Assembly (NCBI GenBank): GCA_003354055.1
Contig: PIVQ01000405.1
Span: 1 to 6,683, forward strand
Length of the DNA: 6,683 nt
From: Desulfobacteraceae bacterium
GTDB lineage: Bacteria; Desulfobacterota; Desulfobacteria; Desulfobacterales; Desulfobacteraceae
Direction: 5' to 3'
Notes under the pieces: generated by a model
Database searches by the model: none
What the model was told of the DNA's origin: nothing
The model's input: the letters and a program-made list of their open reading frames with translations, nothing else
Program-made: the position numbers and the translations under genes
Part shown: one piece after another, positions 1 to 6,205 of the stretch
Numbering within the stretch: position 1 is the first letter of the stretch
Layout: each line of letters opens with the position of its first letter

Positions 1-1
1 A

Positions 2-1267
2 AGCTGTATCAGTCCGTCCATGGGTCTTTCCTATGATGTCCCCCTGAAGATGGTCCGGGGCAAGGGACAATTTCTGCATGATTCATCCGGTCAGCCCTAT
101 CTGGACCTGTACAACAATGTCTGCCATGTGGGCCACTGCCATTCCCATGTGGTGGCTGCCGGACAAAAACAGATGGCAAAACTCAATACCAATACCCGAT
201 ATCTGTATGACGGCCTTACGGACTATGCAGATCGGCTCACCGCCACCCTTCCGAAAGAACTGGACACCTGCTTTTTCGTCAACTCCGGCAGCGAGGCCAA
301 TGAACTGGCCCTGAGGATCGCCAGAAGCGTGACGGGCAGATCCGATGTCCTGGTGGTAGACAATGCCTATCACGGCCATACCCAGGCCATGATCCACATC
401 AGTCCCTATAAATTCATGGGCAAGGGGGGAACAGGTAAACCTGCAGACTGGGTCCATGTAGTGCCTGTGGCAGATGGGTACCGGGGCGCTTACAAGGGGC
501 AGGACAATGCTTCAGGTACGGCTTACGGAGATGAGGTGGGCAAGATTATCCGGAAGATGGATAATCCCCCGGCCGCCTTTATCACAGAATCCCTGCTCTC
601 ATGCGGGGGGCAGGTCATCCCGCCAGACAATTATTTTAAAACCGCCTTTGCCCATGTGCGTAAGAGTGGAGGGCTGTGCATCTGTGATGAGGTTCAAACC
701 GGATTCGGCCGTACAGGCAGTCATTTCTGGGCCTTTGAGCTTCAGGATGCGATCCCGGATATTGTGGTCATGGGCAAGCCGATCGGCAACGGCCATCCCA
801 TGTCCGCCGTGGTTACCCGCAGAGAGATTGCTGAAAAATTTGCCACCGGTATGGAGTTCTTTGCCACATTCGGAGGCAATCCGGTGTCCTGCGCCATCGG
901 CATGGCGGTGCTGGATGTCATCGAACAGGAGGGGCTTCAGGAACATGCACAAGATGTGGGCGGGCATATGCTACAAGCACTTGCCTCCCTGAAGGATCGC
1001 CACCCCATTATCGGAGATGTAAGGGGAACGGGATTGTTTATCGGCATTGAACTGGTTCTGGACCGGGACAGCCTTGCTCCGGCTACAAAAGAGGCGGCCT
1101 GGGTGGCGAACCGCTTAAAGGAACAGGGAATTCTTCTGGGTACAGACGGACCTTTTTCCAATGTGATCAAGATCAAACCGCCCATGGTCATCACCCGCCA
1201 GGATGCCCGGATGTTTGTCAGAGTGCTTGACCAAACCCTCTTGGAGTTGAACACAAAAGCTTCATAA
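2..1267 (+). CDS. Class III PLP-dependent aminotransferase / phospho-lyase-like protein (5' end outside window)
   Basis: This is a fold-type I PLP enzyme of the class III aminotransferase family. The closest remembered subgroup is the one holding ethanolamine-phosphate phospho-lyase and 5-phosphohydroxylysine phospho-lyase (AGXT2L-like). Counting from the ATG at 20, the subgroup-style N-terminal block [13 protein letters not shown] lies at 32-44 and LNTNTRYL at 55-62. SGSEAN at 89-94 is the phosphate-binding region. NAYHGH is at 115-120, ISPYKF at 127-132 and DEVQTGFGR at 223-231, whose Asp223 should contact the pyridine nitrogen. [10 protein letters not shown] at 251-260 carries Lys253, the expected Schiff-base lysine. 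The frame stays open upstream of ATG 20 to the window edge and encodes [10 protein letters not shown], which fits the usual family N-terminus, so ATG 20 is probably internal and the gene partial. The catalytic residues look intact. Substrate cannot be fixed from sequence alone; an omega-amino acid transaminase is the alternative. It is a cytosolic enzyme, with no signal peptide seen. Confidence 0.88.
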   Translation, partial: SCISPSMGLSYDVPLKMVRGKGQFLHDSSGQPYLDLYNNVCHVGHCHSHVVAAGQKQMAKLNTNTRYLYDGLTDYADRLTATLPKELDTCFFVNSGSEANELALRIARSVTGRSDVLVVDNAYHGHTQAMIHISPYKFMGKGGTGKPADWVHVVPVADGYRGAYKGQDNASGTAYGDEVGKIIRKMDNPPAAFITESLLSCGGQVIPPDNYFKTAFAHVRKSGGLCICDEVQTGFGRTGSHFWAFELQDAIPDIVVMGKPIGNGHPMSAVVTRREIAEKFATGMEFFATFGGNPVSCAIGMAVLDVIEQEGLQEHAQDVGGHMLQALASLKDRHPIIGDVRGTGLFIGIELVLDRDSLAPATKEAAWVANRLKEQGILLGTDGPFSNVIKIKPPMVITRQDARMFVRVLDQTLLELNTKAS

Positions 1268-1306
1268 CGCCTGATTTCTAAAGGATTGATTTTAAAGATT
1301 TTCTTC

Positions 1307-1337
1307 TTACCTTACGATATAGTAAGATATAAGGTAA
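1307..1337. promoter_or_regulatory. Inverted repeat (possible operator/promoter) upstream of the FlaG-like gene
   Basis: TTACCTTA at 1307-1314 is exactly complementary to TAAGGTAA at 1330-1337. A second, nested near-palindrome, CTTAC...GTAAG, spans 1311-1326. The element is AT-rich and ends 24 bases before the ATG at 1362. A weak sigma-70-like pair could overlap it (TTCTTC at 1301-1306, TAAGAT at 1324-1329, 17-base spacer). A repressor or activator site is inference. It has no T-run and is not a convincing terminator for the upstream gene. Confidence 0.35.
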
Positions 1338-1361
1338 ACATGGAAAGGGGGAACAACCACC

Positions 1362-1718
1362 ATGGAAGATATCTCAAGAATCAATCCAACAGGCAATATC
1401 CCCGAGCGCAACAAGGGATTCCCGGGATCCAAACGCCGGAAAAAAAAGAAAAAGAAATCCCGCCAATACGTCAAGGGACATCTTGACGATCTGAATCGTA
1501 TCGCAAAAGAGGCTGATAACGCCCTTGAGCAGATGAACTCTCCGTTTCGCATTCGGATATATGAGCAAGAGGGTGAGGTCTTCATTGATATAGTCACTCT
1601 TGACGACTACGGCAGAGTAACACAGGTCTTTCACCAGGACATTACCCATGAAGAACTGGAAGACCTGGTCCAGCATCTCAAATCCGGCAGAGGGCTGGTC
1701 TTTGACGCCAGGGCCTGA
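1362..1718 (+). CDS. Small lysine-rich protein with FlaG-like C-terminal half
   Basis: The gene encodes 118 residues. The ATG at 1362 is chosen because AAAGGGGG lies at 1344-1351, ten bases upstream. Residues 1-22 are polar and probably disordered. Residues 24-34 form a strongly basic patch (KRRKKKKKKSR). Residues 38-58 look helical. Residues 60-118 resemble the C-terminal domain of FlaG-family flagellar proteins: a short N-P/F-R-I strand, an acidic turn, a second strand, then a helix ending in GLVFDARA. The usual FlaG TGEVIRQIP-type motif is replaced by a divergent GRVTQVFHQDI (84-94), so the assignment is tentative. No other flagellar gene is in the window. No signal peptide or membrane segment is seen. 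The basic patch could bind nucleic acid or an acidic partner; that is inference. It stands alone between the aminotransferase (94 bases away) and the thioesterase (113 bases away). Confidence 0.7.
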   Translation: MEDISRINPTGNIPERNKGFPGSKRRKKKKKKSRQYVKGHLDDLNRIAKEADNALEQMNSPFRIRIYEQEGEVFIDIVTLDDYGRVTQVFHQDITHEELEDLVQHLKSGRGLVFDARA

Positions 1719-1831
1719 CCCTGTCTTAAGTTAAGGGTAACACGCCCAATCCATGCAAAACCTGTTTGCTTTCCCCAAAAAATCGTATTAGAGTAGCGCC
1801 ATTCTTTCACCTATAGATTGGAGACGTTCCC

Positions 1832-2317
1832 ATGTCTGAAAAAGCATTCCAGGACTATTACCCCGACAAATTCAACCAATGCTACGGCTGCGGAAGCCAT
1901 AATTCCCACGGACATCAACTCAAAAGCCTTTGGGACGGAGAGGAAAGCGTCGCTTTTTTCACCCCGGAACCCTATCATATGGCTGTACCGGGCTTTGTAT
2001 ACGGCGGACTCCTTGCCTCTTTGATCGATTGCCACAGCACGGGCACGGCTGCTGCTGCCACTTACAGGGAACAGGGCCGCCCCATGGACTCCGAACCGGC
2101 CCTGCGTTTTGTCACCGCCTCCCTCCACGTAGATTACCTGGCACCGACCCCGATGAATACAAAGCTGGAGATCAGGGCAAAAGTTACAGAACTCACCCAA
2201 AAAAAAGTAATTGTCACCGCCAAGGTCATGGCCGACGGCAAAGTCTGCGCCAGGGGAAAAGTTGTGGCTGCCCAGATGCCCGATTCCATGCTGAAACTGG
2301 TTGAAGGAGATAGATAA
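1832..2317 (+). CDS. PaaI-like hotdog-fold thioesterase
   Basis: This 161-residue protein has the single hotdog domain typical of the PaaI/4HBT thioesterase superfamily, whose members usually hydrolyse acyl-CoA thioesters in the cytoplasm. Near the N-terminus is a CYGCG motif (17-21) followed by a HN-x-HG-type segment (23-27), a layout common in the subgroup that begins with a Cys-rich CxGCG..N..G signature. The central helix motif is GFVYGGLLASLID (54-66). The usual HGG histidine is a tyrosine here (YGG, 57-59), while Asp66 sits where the family has its acidic residue. The later beta strands are visible as LHVDYLAPTPMNTKLEIRA (98-116) and the segment after it. Start: ATG 1832 with TTGGAGA at 1818-1824. 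A weak -10 candidate, TATTAG, lies at 1786-1791. The stop overlaps the next gene's start by one base (TAATG), so the two are very probably co-translated. The acyl substrate is unknown. Confidence 0.85.
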   Translation: MSEKAFQDYYPDKFNQCYGCGSHNSHGHQLKSLWDGEESVAFFTPEPYHMAVPGFVYGGLLASLIDCHSTGTAAAATYREQGRPMDSEPALRFVTASLHVDYLAPTPMNTKLEIRAKVTELTQKKVIVTAKVMADGKVCARGKVVAAQMPDSMLKLVEGDR

Positions 2318-2670
2318 TGAATCAGAAAAAAACCGTATTATTCGCATTCAGGGGCGATCCCCTGTGCTTTATTCATGCGCTGCTCAACAGCATTGACCTG
2401 AATGAACGGGGTCGGGAAGGCATCATTGTTCTGGAAGGTGAATCCGTGACCCTGGTAGCGCAAATGGCCAAATCCGGGCATTTTCTGAACACCCTGTATG
2501 AAAAGGCAAAATCTCTGGATCTAATTTCCGGGGCCTGTAAGGCCTGTGCCACAAAACTCAATGCAATTGACGCCATTCAGGAACATGGAATCCCCCTGAT
2601 CGGTGAAATGTCGGGGCATCCTTCCATGGGGGAATTCATGGACAAAGGATATACGGTTATTACCTTTTAG
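2317..2670 (+). CDS. DsrE/F-like small cytoplasmic protein
   Basis: This 117-residue protein begins with a beta strand and a loop (KKTVLFAFRGDP, 4-15), as DsrE/DsrF-like (sulfur-relay fold) proteins do. It then has an alternating alpha/beta pattern and a conserved-looking motif GACKACATKLNAID (72-85) containing Cys74 and Cys77. It ends with IGEMSGHPSMGEFMDKGY (95-112) and a final strand VITF. A third cysteine is at 17. In DsrE-family proteins a cysteine in this central region carries persulfide sulfur; whether Cys74 or Cys77 does so here is inference. Similar proteins in sulfate reducers are usually just called cytoplasmic or DsrE-family proteins. The start at 2317 overlaps the thioesterase stop by one base. 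Its ribosome binding site GAAGGAGA (2303-2310) lies inside the thioesterase gene, so translation is coupled. No terminator is obvious before the convergent pseudogene. Confidence 0.75.
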   Translation: MNQKKTVLFAFRGDPLCFIHALLNSIDLNERGREGIIVLEGESVTLVAQMAKSGHFLNTLYEKAKSLDLISGACKACATKLNAIDAIQEHGIPLIGEMSGHPSMGEFMDKGYTVITF

Positions 2671-2703
2671 CCTATGTATTCTCCCGGAATTTTATGGCCA
2701 TGG

Positions 2704-3180
2704 TTATTTAATCACCACGTCGGCTTTTGAGATAATGCTCCAGTCCATGGCAAGCCCAAGCTGTTCAGCGGTTTTCCGATTCAACTGAATACGTCCATTG
2801 CGGGTGGGTTCAATAGGAATGTCTTCCGGAGATCGCCCCTCAAGAATGGAACGGGCCATTTGTCCGGCAGCCACCCCCTGCTTTCATTGAGACTGAAATC
2901 CCGCAAAGCAGCCCGGATGCGGCTGCTGTGTCAAAAAAACCACTGTGGGAAGCTTGCCCTTTCGGTTCAGATTTTCCACCAGCCGGGATTCGCTGACACT
3001 CTCGTTTTCACCCTCCGTCACCACCGTCACAGCCTTTTCCCGCACTGTTCTGAGGACATAAACCACCACCACCCTGTATGTCGATATGGCCTTCTCCCAC
3101 TCTTCAAGGGTTCGGGCCTGGACATAGCCTGCCACCTTTACAGCCAAAGCCAATAATGCATTAGCCAGGTTCTCCGGTCC
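2704..3180 (-). pseudogene. Remnant of an ABC-transporter substrate-binding protein (ABC_sub_bind-like), truncated and frameshifted
   Basis: Minus-strand translation shows only the C-terminal part of a periplasmic substrate-binding protein of the TrpX/ABC_sub_bind type. From the 5' side, VAGYVQARTLEEWEKAI is followed by a hydrophobic strand VVVVYVLRT and, in the same frame, ENLNRKGKLPTV. The frame then ends at TGA 2884-2886. Shifting to the -1 frame from about 2935 down to 2885 restores a family-like segment, FFDTAAASGLLCGISVSMK. The original frame then resumes with QGVAAGQMARSILEG, EDIPIEPTRNGRIQLN and a normal C-terminus ADVVIK before TAA at 2704-2706. This fits one base lost near a GG/T7 run (about 2933-2942) and one gained near AAAG (2881-2884). 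On the 5' side an in-frame TGA at 3181-3183 precedes the first family-like residues, and the N-terminal lobe and signal peptide are missing, so the gene is dead even if the two indels were sequencing errors. Confidence 0.75.
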
Positions 3181-3207
3181 TCAATCTACCGATCTGCCTT
3201 TTTTCGA

Positions 3208-3489
3208 TCAACCATTCATCCTATCCCGTAACACTCCGGCACATTTAAACGTAACAATTTTCCTCTTATCCAATATCATGCCCTTCCCAGTGGCTGGATT
3301 CCGCCCCTTTCTGGGTGCTTTCTCATTTACCTGAAATTTACCAAATCCGGAGATCATAATATCTTCCCCGGATGCCAAGGTAGATTTCACTATTTCAAGA
3401 AGATGTTCAATTGTATCTTTTGCTTCTGAGGGTGACTGGTCAATTTCTTCTGAGATTTTTTCAATAAGTGTTGTTTTGGTACAGGTCAA
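3208..3489 (-). CDS. HU/IHF-family nucleoid DNA-binding protein
   Basis: This 93-residue, full-length member of the HU/IHF family bends DNA as a homo- or heterodimer. Residues 1-45 form the two-helix dimerisation body (TKTTLIEKI at 4-12). GFGKF is at 48-52. The DNA-binding beta arm includes APRKGRNPATG (58-68), with Arg63-Asn64-Pro65 at the tip, where proline intercalates in HU/IHF. The end IVTFKCAGVLRDRMNG (78-93), with FKC in place of the common FKP, is a style I associate with deltaproteobacterial HU proteins. The start is TTG at 3487-3489: no in-frame ATG lies nearby, the residues that follow (TCTKTTLIEKI) align with the family start M-T-x-T-K, and AGGAG lies 11 bases upstream. It resembles the IHF alpha subunit more than beta, but HU cannot be excluded. 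It has its own promoter and may once have been followed by the transporter remnant. Confidence 0.9.
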   Translation of the reverse strand: MTCTKTTLIEKISEEIDQSPSEAKDTIEHLLEIVKSTLASGEDIMISGFGKFQVNEKAPRKGRNPATGKGMILDKRKIVTFKCAGVLRDRMNG

Positions 3490-3500
3490 TTTGGGGGATG

Positions 3501-3505
3501 CTCCT
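3501..3505 (-). promoter_or_regulatory. Ribosome binding site of the HU/IHF gene (supports TTG start)
   Basis: Reading the minus strand, AGGAG is followed by 11 bases and then TTG at 3489. The spacing is slightly long, but there is no alternative start codon in frame, so this site supports the non-ATG start. Confidence 0.5.
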
Positions 3506-3542
3506 ATTTTGGGATTGGATCTGTCTGTTATTAAAAGTGGCT

Positions 3543-3570
3543 TTTATGATTTTTAGAGGGGTCTTGTCAA
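3543..3570 (-). promoter_or_regulatory. Sigma-70-type promoter of the HU/IHF gene
   Basis: On the minus strand a perfect -35 hexamer TTGACA (plus-strand 3565-3570) is followed by a 16-base spacer and a -10-like CATAAA (3543-3548), about 54 bases before the TTG start. A second TTGACA copy lies 31 bases further upstream (3596-3601), both in the context CTTGACA, but it has no good -10 partner. The DNA beyond is very AT-rich (3612-3658), which could act as an UP-like element; that is inference. Confidence 0.5.
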
Positions 3571-3677
3571 GGAATTGGTTGTGGTTTGCCGGTGCTGTCA
3601 AGTTCAGAATTTTAACAGGGTTCTGCTGTTTAAATTTTGTTTAAAAATTTTTATCCTTACCCTTGATATTCATATTT

Positions 3678-3805
3678 ATGCTCTTATTATTCCTTGTGTT
3701 CTTATTCCTGCTCACTCTCTTGCTCTTATCTCTCACTGTTGCCGGCGTTGTTAATATTGATGTTCTTGCTGCTGTTGATATTGATCCTGAAGTTCTTACT
3801 GATGC
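3678..3805. repeat. Pyrimidine-rich degenerate low-complexity tract
   Basis: The plus strand is rich in T and C and built from short recurring words. TGCTCTTAT occurs at 3679-3687 and 3721-3729 (42 apart), TTATTCCT at 3687-3694 and 3702-3709 (15 apart), and TTRATATTGAT at 3751-3761 and 3775-3785 (24 apart). TGATGTTCTTGCTG at 3758-3771 recurs with two changes at 3788-3801 (30 apart). All spacings are multiples of three. This suggests slippage-type expansion of tri- or hexanucleotide units followed by decay. No family is recognised. Confidence 0.6.
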
Positions 3806-3810
3806 TGATG

Positions 3811-3845
3811 AGCCCGGGCTGGGCAGCTTGCTGCCTGGCCCGGCT
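3811..3845. terminator. Stable GC-rich hairpin, possibly terminating the carbonic anhydrase-like gene
   Basis: Arms 3811-3827 and 3830-3845 pair over about 16 positions, with two G-T wobbles and one bulged C, around a TT loop. It sits 20 bases beyond the stop of the minus-strand carbonic anhydrase-like gene, where a transcript end is expected. Neither strand has a proper U-run after the stem, so intrinsic termination is not certain. A 3'-protecting stem or a repetitive palindrome is the alternative. Confidence 0.5.
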
Positions 3846-3864
3846 TTCGGCAGGACAAAGCCCC

Positions 3865-4422
3865 TCAGGATGTTTTGGGTATATTATTCTTTATCTCATA
3901 AAAGACATCTGCTGAACTGAAATCCCGGGCATTTTTAACATAGCATTCAGCCATGACCGTAAGATCCCGTTCAATCTCCGCCCGGTTTTCATATGTCTTT
4001 TTGACCTTCCCGGGCGAACCTGTTACCAATGAATATGGCGGGATAATTGTTTTCTCAAGCACCACAGCGCCGGCAGCAACAAGAGATCCTCTCCCAATCA
4101 CAGCTTGGTTCATTACAATAGCGCCCATCCCTATCAGACAATTATCTTCAATTGTGCATCCATGGACGACACTATTATGACCTATAGTTACACCATCCCC
4201 GATTTTTAAAGGGATATTTTCATCAGCATGACAGGTACTAAGATCCTGGATATTGGTCCTCTCACCAATACTGATTTTGTCCAAATCACCTCGAATTATC
4301 GTTTGAAACCAGACAGAAGAATTTGCTCCAATTCGGACATTACCTATAATTTGAGCCGTAGGTGCAATGAAAACTGATTCGTGAATTTGAGGACGGGTAT
4401 TTTTATATGCGTATAGGGTCAT
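3865..4422 (-). CDS. Gamma-class carbonic anhydrase-like hexapeptide-repeat protein
   Basis: The gene encodes 185 residues. Residues 12-135 are imperfect hexapeptide repeats ([LIV]-G-x-x-x-x style: IIGNVRIGANSSVW, KISIGERTNIQD, KIGDGVTIGHNSVV, LIGMGAIVMNQAVIG), which fold as a left-handed beta helix. A C-terminal helix (about 146-165) packs against it. The metal ligands of gamma carbonic anhydrases are all present: His65 (STCHAD), His82 (IGHNS) and His87 (VVHGC). The conserved Arg44-Gly-Asp46 and the NIQD motif at 57-60 are also present. This is the YrdA/PaaY/CaiE-like branch, trimeric with zinc or iron between subunits; without the extra acidic loop of Cam, carbonic anhydrase activity is uncertain. 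Start: ATG 4420-4422 with AAAAAGGCGA just upstream. It is a cytosolic protein, transcribed divergently from the membrane coiled-coil gene across a 173-base gap in which I see no strong promoter. The final 18 codons overlap an unlikely plus-strand leucine-rich frame. Confidence 0.88.
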   Translation of the reverse strand: MTLYAYKNTRPQIHESVFIAPTAQIIGNVRIGANSSVWFQTIIRGDLDKISIGERTNIQDLSTCHADENIPLKIGDGVTIGHNSVVHGCTIEDNCLIGMGAIVMNQAVIGRGSLVAAGAVVLEKTIIPPYSLVTGSPGKVKKTYENRAEIERDLTVMAECYVKNARDFSSADVFYEIKNNIPKTS

Positions 4423-4595
4423 GGGTCGCCTTTTTCCATAAGTTCATTATTACCGGTCATAGATAACAAAAAAACAGGGTTCACCTCAATCCCAATCTTC
4501 CCTTGAAGTTTCTACACCTTAGTGCAATCATTCTCATATTGGAAAGTGAGTACCCGGCAAGACAAGCTTGTTATGAGTTAAAGGGGGGATATTAG
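4423..4595. promoter_or_regulatory. Divergent intergenic region
   Basis: This gap must carry promoters for both the minus-strand carbonic anhydrase-like gene and the plus-strand coiled-coil gene. The best plus-strand candidate is TTGAAG (4503-4508), a 17-base spacer and AATCAT (4526-4531), which is weak. The best minus-strand candidate is TTGAGG with a 17-base spacer and TTATCT, also weak. No operator-like repeat stands out. Confidence 0.3.
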
Positions 4596-6140
4596 ATGAG
4601 GGATTTCTGGGCCAGAATCTGGCGATCACCCAATAAAGCAATAGTGGCCGGAGCTATGATTTCTGCGGTCATCGCTTCTATTCTCTACGGATTCAACTGG
4701 CACACCTTTTATGATACCAAAAAAAACTTTGCAGAAAACAGAGCCGAACTCATTGCAAAAGATATCGCAACCCTTGCCCTTGCAACCAGGGCTGCTCCCG
4801 GAAATGACCATGATTTTCGAAAAGCGCTTGAACAATACCTTACACCAAGACGGCAGCTCATCACCATCAGCCGCTTTAATACCACTCAGGAAGAAGAACC
4901 GCTGTGGAGTCAAACAAACGGTACACCGGTTGATGAATCCCGCACACTGATGGCTGCAGATTTTATACTTGAAGCTGCCGCAGGACCGGATGGCAAGACT
5001 CCTCTCCATGTAGAGGTCCGAGTTGGCATCCGTCCCCGGCTTATTGTTGCTCTTGCACGGGCCTGGTCCTTTTCCATGCCCACTTATATTGAAAATCCCC
5101 AACTCTGGAAAACTCAAGCCCTATACAATCGATCCATCCCTCTTTACGGATACCTTCTCACCATTATAATCCTGAGTTTTGGAACAATTCGCGGTATTTA
5201 CAGAGACCAGCAAGAGCTGATCAGACTTGAACAGGAAGTCCTGGAAGCCGGGGCTGAACTTGACCAGTTCCGGGATCAGCATTCAGACGAAATCCTCTTG
5301 TTCCGCAAACAAATCGACAACACCAGACACCAACGGGACGATGCCATAAGCCACCGGGATCAGCTGACGAAGGAGATTATTAGTATTGAACACGAATACC
5401 AGAAACTCATTGACACATCAAGCACCACAGAGGATCCACGACTCCACGAAGCAGCTAATAGGAGAACCCAAGTAGAACGTGTCCTTGCCAGTTATAATGC
5501 CAAGGTGGACTATTTTGAGCATGAGCTCATTGAAACGCGTGGGCAATTAGGTGCCGCTGAGCAGCTCTTCCAGGAGGTTGAGGCCCGGCGGGAAGGCCTT
5601 AATACAAAACTAAAGAATCGTAACCGGGAAATACGCAAACTCCATGGACTCATTCAAAAAACACAAAAGAAAATTCGGGCCATGCAATCAGATCAGCGCC
5701 GCATGGGCAAGACCAATCACCATGAATTACGAGAATGGGAAGAAACTCAGGACACCATAGAGAAGCAACTTGGTTTCTGGATAAGAAATGTTGATCATGC
5801 AAGGGTTAATTTTTCCAGTCACGGCAATGTCGGTCTGGTGGAACAACAATTCCAAAAAATTGATCCGGCTTTTGTCGACCGCTATTTCACCCACATAAAC
5901 AACACTGAGTATGAACGTGGCACCCGCGGTCTCATTCGTGTCGTCACAGACGCATCGGAAGATGCCGCCCCCACAAGCGGAAAACTCATCATATCCTTTG
6001 ATGATGCAGGACGTACCCTTGCAATGCGTTTTGAAACCCGCAAAGACGCTCCGGATCCGGTGTACTTAGGTTTTGTACTCGCTCTGTTGCTACGGGCAAA
6101 ATGCCGGGATTTTTCCAACTTTCCAATTCGTACCCGTTGA
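4596..6140 (+). CDS. Membrane-anchored coiled-coil protein of unknown function
   Basis: I do not recognise a family for this 514-residue protein. The start at ATG 4596 is supported by AAAGGGGGG at 4580-4588, seven bases upstream. Architecture: a short basic N-terminus (MRDFWARIWRSPNK), membrane segment one (about 15-33), an extracytoplasmic domain (about 35-180, mixed alpha/beta, no cysteine) and membrane segment two (about 182-200). Next comes a long charged helical region (about 203-395), rich in Glu, Gln, Arg and Lys with heptad-like spacing and a break near 273-285 (STSTTEDP-like linker). Last is a C-terminal globular part (about 396-514) with a strand pair near GKLIISFDDAGRTLAMRFETRK (462-483, read in two parts) and a hydrophobic helix at 490-500. 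The layout resembles a sensor: a two-TM periplasmic domain signalling through a coiled coil. However, no HAMP, kinase, GGDEF or methyl-accepting motif is visible. No neighbour in the same operon suggests a role. Confidence 0.8.
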   Translation: MRDFWARIWRSPNKAIVAGAMISAVIASILYGFNWHTFYDTKKNFAENRAELIAKDIATLALATRAAPGNDHDFRKALEQYLTPRRQLITISRFNTTQEEEPLWSQTNGTPVDESRTLMAADFILEAAAGPDGKTPLHVEVRVGIRPRLIVALARAWSFSMPTYIENPQLWKTQALYNRSIPLYGYLLTIIILSFGTIRGIYRDQQELIRLEQEVLEAGAELDQFRDQHSDEILLFRKQIDNTRHQRDDAISHRDQLTKEIISIEHEYQKLIDTSSTTEDPRLHEAANRRTQVERVLASYNAKVDYFEHELIETRGQLGAAEQLFQEVEARREGLNTKLKNRNREIRKLHGLIQKTQKKIRAMQSDQRRMGKTNHHELREWEETQDTIEKQLGFWIRNVDHARVNFSSHGNVGLVEQQFQKIDPAFVDRYFTHINNTEYERGTRGLIRVVTDASEDAAPTSGKLIISFDDAGRTLAMRFETRKDAPDPVYLGFVLALLLRAKCRDFSNFPIRTR

Positions 6141-6205
6141 CCCCGGTGAACCCGGGTGAACTTTCCACCACAGATCAGTATTGGTAGCAGTTTCAAACTC
6201 AGGCC

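Larger units (their letters stand above)
3490..3864. other. Gene-free stretch: promoter, AT-rich segment, low-complexity tract, hairpin
   Basis: Between the HU/IHF start and the carbonic anhydrase-like stop there is no convincing gene. From left to right it holds the HU/IHF promoter, an AT-rich stretch with the inverted pair AACAG (3614-3618) / CTGTT (3626-3630), a T/C-rich repetitive tract (3678-3805) and a GC-rich hairpin (3811-3845). A leucine-rich reading frame crosses the tract on the plus strand but has no ribosome binding site and looks like a by-product of base composition. Confidence 0.7.

Noticed and set aside
83..1254. Minus-strand and alternative-frame readings inside the aminotransferase gene
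   Set aside because: They lack ribosome binding sites and family motifs and are shadows of the strongly conserved plus-strand frame.
2884..2886. In-frame TGA as a selenocysteine codon in the substrate-binding protein
   Set aside because: Selenoproteins are common in sulfate reducers, but the position is not catalytic in this family. No convincing SECIS hairpin follows, and the -1 frame around it explains the stop better as frameshift damage.
3490..3864. CRISPR array or tandem direct repeats in the gene-free stretch
   Set aside because: The recurring words are short, degenerate and irregularly spaced, with no constant repeat-spacer structure.
4626..5117. Minus-strand 163-residue reading frame inside the coiled-coil gene
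   Set aside because: It has no recognisable domain and no ribosome binding site, and it lies opposite a well-supported gene.
6141..6165. CCCGG-TGAAC-CCGGG as a terminator after the coiled-coil gene
   Set aside because: The stem is only five pairs with no U-run. It is better read as a short imperfect tandem repeat of a TGAACCCGG-like unit.
6101..6187. An alternative frame extending the 514-residue protein past 6140 by a frameshift near 6100
   Set aside because: The alternative frame is open to a TAG at 6185-6187, but no homologue is recalled that would favour it, and there is no homopolymer run at the junction. The annotated stop is kept.
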